Shown here piece after piece: positions 11,025 through 21,753 of a stretch of DNA of 64,000 nt (positions within the stretch are counted from its first letter, which is position 1; each line of letters begins with the position of its first letter). The stretch covers positions 7,854,655 through 7,918,654 of the forward strand of contig OX422184.1 of NCBI GenBank assembly GCA_949130485.1. The letters run 5' to 3'. Both the position numbers and the translations under genes were made by a program. The notes beneath the pieces were generated by a model, which made no database searches, was not told where the DNA came from, and saw only the letters and a list, made by a program, of their open reading frames with translations. Source of the DNA: Agelas oroides. Its lineage: Eukaryota; Porifera; Demospongiae; Agelasida; Agelasidae.

Positions 11025-11441
11025 CTATCCTAAAGCTAAAGTGTATGTTTTACCTGGTTGGAATGTGGTTTTAGGTTTCCATTTTCTGTTCAGATATTCG
11101 GAATTGTTGGTACTGCTGGAACGAATACGTTGGACTGGCTGGGCTATATTTCTGATGGTTCTTTCTAGACGATCTGCCCGGGACAATGAGCAAGCTGGAT
11201 AAAGATGGTCAATCCAGATCTTTAGAACTGACTTGGTAGAAATACCTTGGTAGAGGCTTTCAAGTTCCACAGCATATTCCAGGAGTTCGATCAGGATACT
11301 GAAGGTTGGATGTGGTTCAAGCTTGGGATGGGTAGATAGTCCAGTTGTTTCTTGGACTTGTAACAGATTTAGTAGAAGATCTGGTGTGATGCCTGCTTTC
11401 TGGGCTTTGCCCCAATAGCCAAACTGCACTGTGCTGGTCAT
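11025..11441 (-). CDS. Unrecognised exon-like frame
   Basis: A 138-codon frame starting MTSTVQFGYWGKAQ contains a leucine-rich middle and a basic end (NRKWKPKTTF). It runs into a good splice donor (CCAACCAG then GTAAAA) near its 3' end, which suggests a true exon of an intron-bearing gene. I do not recognise the family. It could be a remnant of the gene of the outer TIR element, since it lies outside the RT gene. Chance cannot be excluded. Confidence 0.3.
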   Translation of the reverse strand: MTSTVQFGYWGKAQKAGITPDLLLNLLQVQETTGLSTHPKLEPHPTFSILIELLEYAVELESLYQGISTKSVLKIWIDHLYPACSLSRADRLERTIRNIAQPVQRIRSSSTNNSEYLNRKWKPKTTFQPGKTYTLALG

Positions 11442-11950
11442 ACTTGTCTATACTGTAAAAATGAAAGATAGTTAATTATTGGTTTATCCCTTATAGGTGA
11501 CTGCAGCAAGGACTTGGTCTCTAGAATTTCTATCACAGCAGCAGTTTCTACTATTCCTGAATATGCTGCTCTGAATGAACCTGTTTCTTTTAGTCTGAGT
11601 TTCTGTATTTATGCAGGCATTTGTTGACCTCTTAAAATATTTTGAATTATTACTGTTACCCAATTTATGCCATCTTGTCATTGGAGGGCGTGGCCTACTC
11701 ACCTTTCTCAACTCCTCAGACTCCTGTTCGCTTACTCATTCCTCCGTCGATGGAAACTCGCGCCAAAAATTCAATTTTGTAGCATTTTTAAAAATTTTTA
11801 TTTATTTTTAAACAAAAAAAACGAGACTAGCTCATAACACAAAAAATATATATATAATAAAGGAAACATGTAAGGTGTAGAAAAGTTGAGTGTAAACAGC
11901 AACCAATTTAACTAAGTTATTGATAGGTGGACAACAGTTATGACGTTAGT

Positions 11951-14237
11951 TCATAGCGACAGATTAGAGTCAGAGATGGTGAGGTCAACAGAGGCTGCAA
12001 GATGGCTGTTAAAGGTGTGAGATGATCTTGCACCTCTGAGACACATTATCGAGGATCTGAGTAGTGAAAACGAGATTCTGCAGCGTAGCCAACCAATTGT
12101 GGAGCTGTATGGTTGCTTCCATTTATCTGAAAGTTGTGATGATAGGCGTTTATAGAAAGCAGTGGCAGCAGGGCCAAGACCGCCGGTAAGGGAGAAAACA
12201 AGTGGGGTGAAAGAGGAGTGTTCCACTTCCCGAACACGTCGTTCATAGTGTCTCTTCTTCAAGCTTTCATGATGACGGTAGGAAGAGGCTAAAGAGGAAT
12301 GGCGGTTTGAAGGAGCAAATGGGTTAAAAACCCTGACATCAAAAAAGGCTCTTTCAAAGGCACCTCCCCAAAAGCCGTTGGCTACTATGTCCAACCGGGC
12401 GCCCTCTTGTGTGTTTACAGTGGCTGCATTAAAGGTTTCGCTTGTGATTGGTTGCAGGGATGGTTCAGTAGCAACCCCGTGACAGGTTTCTTTCAAAACA
12501 GAGGCAGTGAGGTCACGCAGCTCATTATGCCTGATAGAAGGAAACCCTCCTCTCGGACAAGAGAGGGCATGCTGCACGGAAAAAGATTGACCACAAACAC
12601 AATGAGATGGAATGTGTGATGGAACCCAACCATACCTCAGGGCCAAGGCATCTCGGAAAGCAGATTTATGCAGAGTGAATCCATGCTCCTCCAGTGAGAG
12701 GGCAGTAAGCCAACTGGAGGCTCCCTTTTCTTGTGCAAGATCCATTGCTAGTTGTAACGGTGGTGTGAGGGACTCACGTATCACATGAGCAGCATCCAGG
12801 CCCATTTGGCGTCTTCTTGCTTTGATGGTGCACTTCACTTCGATTTGCTCAGCAAGGACTTCATAAGGATAGCTTTGGTCATCAGAGAGGATCAGGTCGA
12901 CAAGTGGTTTTGTTACTTGTTGTGAGGCATTAAATTGCTCGTTGGCAAACGATGATGGGTCTGTAATATTAAGACCTCCCAAGCGAGCAGGTAATGAGAA
13001 CAGACATCGTTCTACATCATTAGGGGCATCCTGACCAGTGAGCTTGGGCAATAGTATGGTACGGATCGAAGTTTCAATAGGAACGAGCAGGTGATCAATG
13101 TCAGGGGTTGTTCTGGAAAGAAAAGACCATTTACTGGACAGGCCATGCGTGATTGCACCATAGGCTGCATGCGGTTGGCTGTCGGCAATTTCGGCAAGTT
13201 TCTCAATCTCGCCAACCCATTGCATGACTTTTTGAGAGACAAAATCAGCTATGTATTCAGGTTTGCCGACAGGAGAACCAAGAACTGATCGTCCATCGGT
13301 GGTAATATTAACCATGGTGTCCTCAAACATCTCAGATGCAGATGAAAGGAAATTGTCTTTGGTGACTAGCCATGTCTTCTGTGGATTGACAAAATATCCA
13401 AAGGAAGGACCCACACGTGACAGGTTGTCCCACCATTTCTTGAGATTTGTAAGTTTTCCTCCAGCCGAAGCATCATCTGCATACCAGATTTGTCTTAGCT
13501 CAGGTGTGTCCCTGGACAATGAGTCTATTAAAGGTCGCGTAGCTAGAGCATAGAATGGCATAGCAAGGGGATCCCCTTGTGTTGTACCCTCTTGGGAGAG
13601 CAGAGTGTTGGCACCAAGAAAAAGCTCAGTGCTTTCGCGGTATATGTTGATCAGGATTGTGGAAAAAGCTGGACAGACAGTTCGGATGTTCATCAGAGCA
13701 TTGGCTCTGTTTAGGCTGTTAAAAGCATTGCTGGCATCGACCAGGAGGATGGCCTCTGTTGTATCATTCTCAAAGAGCTTTCTGACTGAGTGCACCGCAG
13801 CTTTGATACCTGCGATCTGTCCACCACAAAGTTGACGTGATCCGGCAGAATCTTGAATGTCTCCTTTAATGACAAAGAGGATTGCTTTTGAGATGATTCT
13901 TCGGGCGACTTCACAGACACCTATGGGACGCACACCAGGATTTTTGTCAAGAGCGACTAAGCGACATGCCAGTAGAGGAGCTAGGATCGAGGGATGAATG
14001 AATTGTGTACATAAACGACGGGCGAGGAGGGCAAGAGAATGACATAAACCGTCAGATGCCTCTTTAAATGAGCAACACATGCGTCTCCAAGCGTGAGCAT
14101 TCAGTCCAGAAGGGCCTGCAGAGCCCTTTGTTTGTTTAGCGGCATGACGAATCAGGTCAGCATCAATGCATTCGAAGATGACCTGGTCAGGTAAAGGAGG
14201 GAGGGTGTCTGGTAAGAGTAGGGCTTCTGTTTTAGCC
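11951..14237 (-). pseudogene. Reverse transcriptase with restriction-like endonuclease-type C terminus
   Basis: The frame from the ATG at 14080 gives 709 residues and continues upstream, open without an ATG, to about 14237. RT motifs: LLVDASNAFNSL with the first catalytic Asp near residue 115, TTQGDPLAMPF near 166, and YADD at 200-203. A Cys-Cys-His-Cys set follows (C494, C496, H504, C508), then ARLDIVANGF and FFDVRV, placing Asp residues at about 564 and 581 with an Arg two later. That order resembles the zinc knuckle plus PD-(D/E)xK endonuclease of R2-like non-LTR elements, although the usual Pro-Asp is Leu-Asp here. I recognise the protein family from coral, mollusc and sponge genomes but not a standard element name. 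It is separated from its N-terminal part by a frameshift. Confidence 0.85.
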
Positions 14238-15126
14238 CTTGAGCATCTGGGTGTTTACTCCTCAAAGCTTCAGACACTGTTTGACCAGATGGCAGCGCAT
14301 CATCCTCACCCAAGACACCGGCAGAACCACTCTCTTCTTCAAGAAGTTGGAATGCCGAATAGCACTTTCCTTGAAACATTCGTTTCGCAAATGATCTCGC
14401 CAGTGAAGGTGCTTTTCTTCCGGCTGAAGTGACTAAACCTTTGAAGGTTCTCTTCTGAATGGTTCGTCCTTCGGCTAGGAGGTCAAGTATCCTACCATCG
14501 GACCAAGATTGCATTCGTCTTTCGAGGCACTTCACATGAACCTTGGCCTTTGATTTAGGATAAGGTTTCTGCAAAGCAAGAGCAGTTAGTACTGTAGAAG
14601 CCTTGAGTGCAATGCTTTCCAGTGCAGAGCTGGTGGCAACAGCTCTATACAACCTTGCTACTTCAGTTATAAAGCTTTTCCCCACCGAGCCAAAGGGAAC
14701 TAGGAATAGATTCGTCTTCCAATGCACCACCTCATCATAAGCTTCGTTCATATGAGCAATAATAGACTCACTGTCAAGATTGCCCCATGAGAAAGAGGGA
14801 TCAGCTATGGGAGATGGATCAGGTAATTTGCATTGATCGTCATGGTGGGCATTAGTTGCATGGTGGGCATTAGTTGGAAACTGTTGATTGGTCGGATCGA
14901 GCAGGACGCTTTCACCATCAGAGATTTCAGATACACTTTCAGGGCTTTCAAAGTCACCCAGAGTTTCTGGTATATTATCTATATCATCTGTGCTTGAACT
15001 AGATATGTTCACACACTTATTCAGGCGACACGGAAGACAGTTTGTACACCTTGAATTTTTCTTTGCACAGCTACAATTCTTGCATGTACCAGTCCTATTG
15101 CACTTACAGCAAGTCATGGTGCCCAA
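14152..15126 (-). pseudogene. Cys-rich N-terminal part of the RT polyprotein
   Basis: The 324-codon frame begins MGTMTCCKCNRTGTCKNC and continues with dense CxC and CxxC pairs over about 35 residues, a CXC-like metal-binding module. After an acidic, Ser-rich stretch comes a conserved helical part (VHWKTNLFLVPFGSVGKSF, then LYRAVATSSALESIALKAS) that precedes RT in this family. The family-like frame leaves this ORF near 14225-14260, around GCTAAAACAG, and resumes one register back as LPDQVIFECIDAD and then SAGPSGLNAHAWRRM ahead of the RT. The two parts were therefore probably one polyprotein, broken by a single-base change. The last residues of this ORF, down to 14152, are read in the wrong frame. 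Confidence 0.75.
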
Positions 15127-15337
15127 TGTTCACGGCAATTGCTTCGACCTCACGAGAACCACACACCTGCATGTCACGGTCTGTCAATCGCTCAATAGCA
15201 TCAATATTTTGTAGCATTGCGTCATAGGAAATGCGTAGTCCCACTTTCCCCGCGCAGGGAGGCGTAGTCACAAAATATTGTATGCGCGTTTGTAGCGCAA
15301 TAAAGGAGATTTGGAAAAAGATACTGCGCGTTCTTAG

Positions 15338-15844
15338 CCCTTTAAATACTAAATTAATTTCCCTAATGGTCTTGTGCAGACTAGTCCAACCTTCTTTCAC
15401 CTGTATTTCCACTTCTGCCAGGAGTTAGCTCAAGAAACTTGATCCACAGCTTCTTTCAGAAGTTCTTTGCAGGTTCATGACCCTGACCACACCTACTCAT
15501 TACCGAGCGTTCAATAGTCAGGGCCCTCCGACCAGAGAACGCTCCTCCAGACTGAAAGCTGCCTAAAAAGCCAGAAATGGATTCCATACAAGGTAAAAGC
15601 ACCGTTTTCTACGCTCGTTTGTACAAGAAAACAGAAGAACGGGCCATCCAGTGCTGACCAGGCCCTTTCTATAGCCAGCTGCAACAGCCGCCATGCACTG
15701 TCAGCCAGAGCGGTGCACCCACCCACCTCCCCCTGTCCCACCCTTTCTGCTAGCGCAGAACCTATCTTCAAAACGGATTGCGCCAACTGATAACATGCGG
15801 CCGAATTTCGATGACGACTATAGTCGTCATTCGTTGTTAAAGGG
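15338..15844. mobile_element. piggyBac-like MITE, copy 1 (507 bp)
   Basis: It starts CCCTTTAAA and ends GTTGTTAAAGGG, flanked by TTAG on the left (15334-15337) and TTAA on the right (15845-15848). A copy at 33546-34052 has the same length and extended similarity (for example CTGTCAGCCAGAGCGGTGCA). TTAA duplication and CCCTTT ends fit piggyBac. There is no transposase. It also holds a near-palindrome around 15815-15830 (GACGACTATAGTCGTC). Confidence 0.8.
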
Positions 15845-15928
15845 TTAAATCAGCACCTGGCGGGTACTACAGAAAGTTATATTTGGAATAGTTTGTAAGA
15901 TAAAAGTTTTTTTGGGTTGCGAACCCTA

Positions 15929-18191
15929 TAAACAGGCCAGTACGAGCTTCGGAAGACCTCAACCGTGGTTAAAACGGCGTTTCGAATTCTTTCCCACACT
16001 TAAACAGGCCTGCACGAGCTTCAGAAGACTTCCACGGTGGTGAAAACGAAGTTTACAAACCTTCACGTTACTTAAACAGCCCTGCACGAGATTCAGACCT
16101 GGAAGTCTTCTGGAACTCGTGCAGGCCTGTTTAATTGCGGGAAAGTATTCAAAACGCCTCGTGCTGGCCAGTTTATGTGCCCTGAAGGTTGTAAACGCCT
16201 TTTTCTTCACCGTGGAACTGTACTTAAACAAGCCAACACGAGCTTCAGAAGACTTCCACGGTGGTGAAAACGTTTACAAACCTTCACTGTAATCACACAG
16301 GCCTGCACGAGATTCAGAAGACCTCCACGGTGGTGAAAACGGCGTTTAGAAACCTTCACGGTCCAGCATGAGCTTCGGAAGACCTCAACGGTGGTTAAGA
16401 CGGCGTTTTGAACCCTTTCTCAACCTGAAACAGGCCTGCACAAGTTTCAGAAGACTTTCACTGTGGTGAAAAAAGGCGTTTACAAACTTTCACGGTACTT
16501 AAACACGCCTGTACGTGATTCAGAAGACTTCCATGGTGGTTAAAACGGCGTTTTTAAGCTTTTCTCGCACTTAAATAGGCCTGCACGAGTTTCAGAAGAC
16601 TTACACGGTGGTGAAAACGACGTTTACAAACTTTCACGGTACCTAAAAATGCCAGCACGAGAATCAGAAGACTTCCACTGTGGTTAAAACGGCATTTACA
16701 AACCTTCACGGTACTTAAAAGTCCAGCACGAGCTTCGGAAGACCTCAACGGTAGTTAAAACGGGGTTTTGAACCCTTTCCGACCAGGAACAGGCCTGAAC
16801 GAGTTTCAGAAGTCTTTCACAGTGGTGAAAATGGCGTTTACAAACTTCACGGTACTTAAACAGGCTTGCACGAGATTCAGAAGACTTTCACGGTGGTGAA
16901 AACGGCGTTTTCAATTCCTACCCACACTTAAGGCCTGCACGCGTTTCTGAAGACTTCCACGGTGGTGAAAATGACGATTAAATACCTTCACGGTACTTAA
17001 GTAGGCCAGCATAAGATTCAGAAAATTCCACTGTGGTTAACACGGCATTTACAAACCTTCACGTTACTTAAACAGTCCAGCACGAGCTTCGGAAGACCTC
17101 AACGGTGGTTAAAACGGCGTTTTGAACCCTTCCCCACACTTAAACAGGCCTGAACGAGTTTCAGAAGACTTTCACAGTGGTGAAAACGACGTTTACAAAC
17201 CTTCACGGTACTTAAACAGGCTTGCACGAAATTCAGAAGACTTTTACGGTGGTGAAAACGGCGTTTTCAATTCCTTCCCACGCTTAAAAAGGCCTGCACG
17301 AGTTTCTAAAGACTTCCACGGTGGTGAAAACGACGATTAAAAACCTTCACGGTACTTAAATAGGCCAGCATAAGATTCAGAAGACTTCCACTGTTGTTAA
17401 AACGGCATTTACAAACCTTCATGGTACTTAAACAGTCCAGCACGAGCTTCGGAAAACCTCAACGGTGGTTAAAACGGCCTTTTTGGATCATTTCCCCACA
17501 CTTGAACAGGCCTGCACGAGTTTCAGAAGAATTCCACGGTGGATAAAACGGCGTTAACAAACCTTCACGGTACTTAAATATGCCAGCACGAGATTCAGAA
17601 GACTTCCACGGTGGTGAAACGGCGTTTTGCAAACTTAACTGTATTCAAAAAGGCCTGAACGAGCTTCAGAAGATCTCAACGGTGGTAAAACGACGTTTTC
17701 AAACATTCACGATACTTAAACAGGCCAGCACGACCTTCAGAAGACGTGAACGGTGGTTAAAACGGCGTTTACAAATCTTCTTGGTACTTAAACGAGTCAG
17801 CACCATGCAGATTCAGAAGACTTCCACGGAGGTTAAAAAGACGTGTTCAAACATTCACTGTACTTAAACAGGCCTGCACAAGCTTCATAAGACTTCCACG
17901 GTGGTGAAAATGACATTTACAAACCTTCACGGTAATTAAACAGGCCTGGAAGAGCTTCAGAAGACTTCCATGGTTGTACAAACGGCATTTACTATCCTTC
18001 ACGGTACTTAAAAAGGCCTGCATCAGCTTTGGAAGACGTGAACGGTGGTTAAAACGGTGTTTACAAATCTTCATGGTACTTAAACAGGCCAGCACCAGGT
18101 TCAGAAGACTTCCACGGTAGTTAAAACGACGTGTTCAAACATTCACTGTACTTAAACAGGCCTGCACGAGCTTCAGAAGACTTCCACGGTA
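15929..18191 (+). repeat. 72-bp satellite, block 3 (forward, with a small inverted patch)
   Basis: Satellite resumes with the 7-bp duplication of the composite element. Around 16098-16220 one or two units are inverted (GGAAGTCTTCTGGAAC, then GCAGGCCTG and CCGTGGAACTG) inside forward units. It ends in CACGGTA, whose GTA is the left copy of the next insertion's duplication. Confidence 0.95.
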
Positions 18192-19130
18192 CAGTCTACA
18201 CGCAGACCTCAGCCTTCTCATATAGTTTATTCTACCTCCAAAATCAGATATTAATAATTACAAGCAGACAACTAAAAGTACAGTTTGTGTAAACTATGAT
18301 TACACAACAGGTTGCAATACAGCAGTTTTGCGGCAAAAAGTCCGCGAAATTCCCGGGGAAATCCTGGCACATTACTGAACAGTTTACGATTTTGCTCAGC
18401 CATAACTTGCTTTGTACTGCTAGTAGCACTTAGTTATACGAATAGCGTGCAGTCAAAGTGATAACGAACGTGTACAGAAATTTACGGAGTTCTTCGACGT
18501 TCTGCCCCTATTTGTACAAATAATTGAAAATCACTCACCGCTGAAAGCAGTCTCGAGGGCACTCGCAAAAGCGCTCATATCTCGGAAAGTTTAATAGGTA
18601 TGAAAATTGGACCTTTTTTAAGCTATATTAAATGGCTAGGAGAGATAGGCAGCGTTGGCTGCGTGTTCATAGTGTGTTCTGTACCGTTTGTACGTTTGAT
18701 CCCACGAGGCCATTTTTTCCAAAACGGTACGCTTCATATTTCCCGTGGAATTTGAGCTTTTTTCTTCTAGCTTGAGTATGTTATACTGCTGATTGTAATG
18801 TACTCACGCTGCGACGATCGTCTTGTAGCTCCACTTTGCGCCTATTTGTGCAGCAAACCAAAGATGGCCCATATCTGAACCTGAATCTTGCGAGCAAGCG
18901 CTACCTCTACCACCATACGAAGCACCCAGCAGAAATAAAAGCACCATGAACTTACAATAGACAGATCTCTCAACACGTCGCATAAGTATCGTCTCGATTA
19001 AGCTTGCTAACTGGGAGATGCAGTGTTTGAAAGTTCACCGTGCGTTGTGCTCATTACTTATTCATACCAGGTTTGATGACGTCACGCGGTCACGCGGGCG
19101 GAATAAATTTCGAGGCCTGCGTGTAGACTG
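18192..19130. mobile_element. Non-autonomous TIR element with 3-bp duplication (939 bp)
   Basis: Both ends read CAGTCTACACGCAG inward, then (A/G)CCTC. GTA flanks it on both sides (18189-18191 and 19131-19133), and the joined flanks restore a satellite unit (CACGGTAGTGAAAACG). There is no coding frame of note. A 3-bp duplication occurs in several superfamilies (CACTA/Chapaev-type, Harbinger, Academ, Zator); I cannot choose among them. Confidence 0.85.
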
Positions 19131-20189
19131 GTAGTGAAAACGGCGTTTACAAACCTTCACGTTACTTAAACAGGCCTGCACGAGATTCAGAAGACTTTCA
19201 CGGTGGTGAAAACGGCGTTTTAATTCTTTCCCACGCTTAAAAAGGCCTGCACGAGTTTCTGAAGACTTCCACGGTGGTGAAAACCACGTTTAAAAACCTT
19301 CACGTTACTTAAATAGGCCAGTATGAGATTCAGAACACTTCCACTATGGTTAAAACGGCGTTTACACACCTTCACTGTACTTAAACAGGCCTGCACCAGT
19401 TTCAGGAGACTTCCACGGTGGTGAAAAAGGAGTTTACAAACCTTCACGGTACTTAAACAAGCTAGAACGTGCTTCGGAAGACCTCAACGGTGGTTAAAAC
19501 GACGTGTTCAAACATTCACGATACTTAAACAGGCCAGCACGACCTTCAGAAGACCTCAACGGTGGTTAAAACGGCGTTTTGGATCCTTTCCCGCAATTAA
19601 ACAGGCCTGCACGAGTTCCAGAAGATTTCCACGGTGGTTAAAACGACGTGTTCAAACCTTCACTGCACTTTAACAGGCCAGCACGAGCTTCAGAAGACTT
19701 CTACGGTGGTGAAAACGACGTTTACAATCCTTCACTGTACTTAAACAGGCCTGCACGAGCTTCAGAACACTTCCACGGTGGTGAAAACGACATTTACAAA
19801 CCTTCATGGTAATTAAACAGGCCTGCACGAGATTCAGAAGACTTCCACGGTGGTGAAAACGACGTTTACAAACCTTCACGTTACCCTGCACGAGATTCAG
19901 AAGACTGTGAAGGTTTGAACACGTCATTTTAACGACAGTAGAAGTCTTCTGGAACTCGTGCAGGCCTGTTTAATTGCGGGAAAGGATTCGAAACGCCGTT
20001 TTAACCACCGTTGAAGTACCGTGAAGGTGTGTAAACGAATTTTATCACTACCGTGGAAGTCTTCTGAATCTCGTGCAGGCCTGTTTAAGTACCGTGAAGG
20101 TGTGTAAACGCCTTTATCACCACCGTGAAAGTCTTCTGAATCTCGTGCAGGCCTGTTTAAGTACCGTGAAGGTGTGTAAACGCCTTTAT
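19131..20189. repeat. 72-bp satellite, block 4, with strand switch near 19905
   Basis: Forward units run to about 19905 and reverse-complement units follow. At the junction, ATTCAGAAGACTGTGAAGG fuses a forward unit to an inverted one. The reverse units are class A-like. The block ends in CCTTTAT, the left duplication of the next element. Confidence 0.95.
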
Positions 20190-21753
20190 TAGCGATCTCC
20201 AACTAAAATTAAAACCTTACAAATGCAACAAGAAAAGTGCTTAGAAAATTTTTGCAGCCAGAGTGATTGATATTAGTGCAAATTTGACACTTGTATCTCA
20301 TTTGTTGCCTAAGTTATGATTTTTAGATGTAAAAGTCTGGTTGTCCAGATTTTCCATAGAAAACATGGCACCGTAACCATGCAATAGCACTCCTTTTTCT
20401 TTTTCAATATCTTCACTTCTGAACAAGCTATCAACATGAAACTTGCAACAAACAGGCTACAAAAAATTTTTAATTTAAAATGTGCAATCTTGTATGGCTT
20501 CAATTAAATACCTGGACATTATCCACTAATTCTCACTATATCTCACTTGCAGTACAGAAGTTTTACTAAATGTCACTAACTTATTTTTTGTTCACTATTT
20601 TTGACAACATTTACACCACACAGTGGAATAATATTAGTTCAAATTGAAACATACAAATCCCTATTTTCTCGCTATATCTTCATGAAAGTCCTAGCATAAG
20701 AACACCCTTCTCATATTGTACATTCATACATTGCGCACTTCCTTAAGCTGCATTCTAGATATGAGCTGTATACCAGTATTATACAGTACACCCTCTTTAT
20801 TACACCACTTGTGCCCAATTGTGGTTCACCATGACCATCAAGTGGAGCTGGAGCTGTGTTAAGTCAATTTCTTAAAATGAGTGAGTAGCTGAGCCACTGA
20901 AAATTGCTTATGATTCAGGAAGAGTTCTTTGTATGGGTAATTTAGCCCTAGTACTTGCTTTCTAAGTTCAATCCAAGACTTGAGAGTCTTCATATTTGCA
21001 GACATTGACCTTTGTTTATTTCTGACAGCATCATGCATCTGGCATTGTCAATACTGCACTATTTTCTCTCTCAACTACTTTTTCCGTCTCAACACGGATT
21101 CCAGGGACCTGCGTAGTGCCCAGCTGTGCAGCTAGGGCCTAGGGACAAGCTAGGCATGTGGAAATTATTGTTTGCACAGTATTATCTCAGCAACTCAGTG
21201 TCAGCAGGATCTAAATAACTATCCGGAGTAACAAGGGACATATATTAACTGCATGCAGTCCTGGGTACATCAAGCTCGTGCTAACGAACCTGTATCTACT
21301 TGTAATACGGGCAGTAATCCACCGTTAAACATTTTGTGTTGAATTTTGGGCTGTTTTTAACTCACCGACAGATCCATGTTTTTTGATGTCAAACAACTCC
21401 CAGATCTGAAATCAGGGTCCTGGATTTACCTTGGAGCAGTCAAACGGCTCAGAAACAGCTTATCCAGTTGCGGAAACACATCGCAAAATGAACAGTAGGC
21501 GGTGCCACAAATCCAATACAAGTTATTATCAATTTTTATTCCGCATTAGTTAACCATTGTAGATTTACGTAAGAAAAATCGTTAATGCGTAACTCCGGAA
21601 ATAGTCGCCCGATTTGCATGAAACAAATTTTGTTTCGAAGGGCAGTGACTGGGCTTTCTCGTGATCAACCAACGAAGACATCTTCATTATCAGTTTTTGC
21701 ATTATAAATTTTTATACTACAGAGCGTAAAATCATAGGGGTTGGAGATCGCTA
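20190..21753. mobile_element. Second TIR element with 7-bp duplication (1564 bp)
   Basis: Both ends read TAGCGATCTCCAAC inward. CCTTTAT is duplicated exactly at 20183-20189 and 21754-21760, and the satellite unit is otherwise continuous. The interior is AT-rich with no long frame, so it is non-autonomous. It shares the TAG...CTA ends and the 7-bp duplication with the composite at 10091-15928 but has no obvious internal similarity to it. Confidence 0.87.

Larger units (their letters stand above)
10091..15928. mobile_element. Composite TIR element with 7-bp target duplication, carrying an RT gene
   Basis: The left end is TAGGGTTTGCAAC and the right end, reversed, is TAGGGTTCGCAAC. The 7-mer TAAACAG lies on both sides (10084-10090 and 15929-15935) and removing the insert restores a normal satellite unit. 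The TAGNG start resembles hAT ends, but hAT duplications are usually 8 bp. The 5838-bp interior contains an unrecognised exon-like frame (11025-11441), a minus-strand Cys-rich/RT gene (11951-15126) and a piggyBac-like MITE (15338-15844). Whether the RT gene belongs to the TIR element or is itself nested in it cannot be settled here. Around 10510-10590 three AAAGGGCACA-type words repeat. Other non-coding parts show nothing recognised. Confidence 0.78.

Noticed and set aside
15104-15412. 102-codon minus-strand frame starting MEIQVKEGWTS
   Set aside because: It overlaps the start of the Cys-rich ORF in another frame and runs into the piggyBac-like MITE; no recognisable motif.
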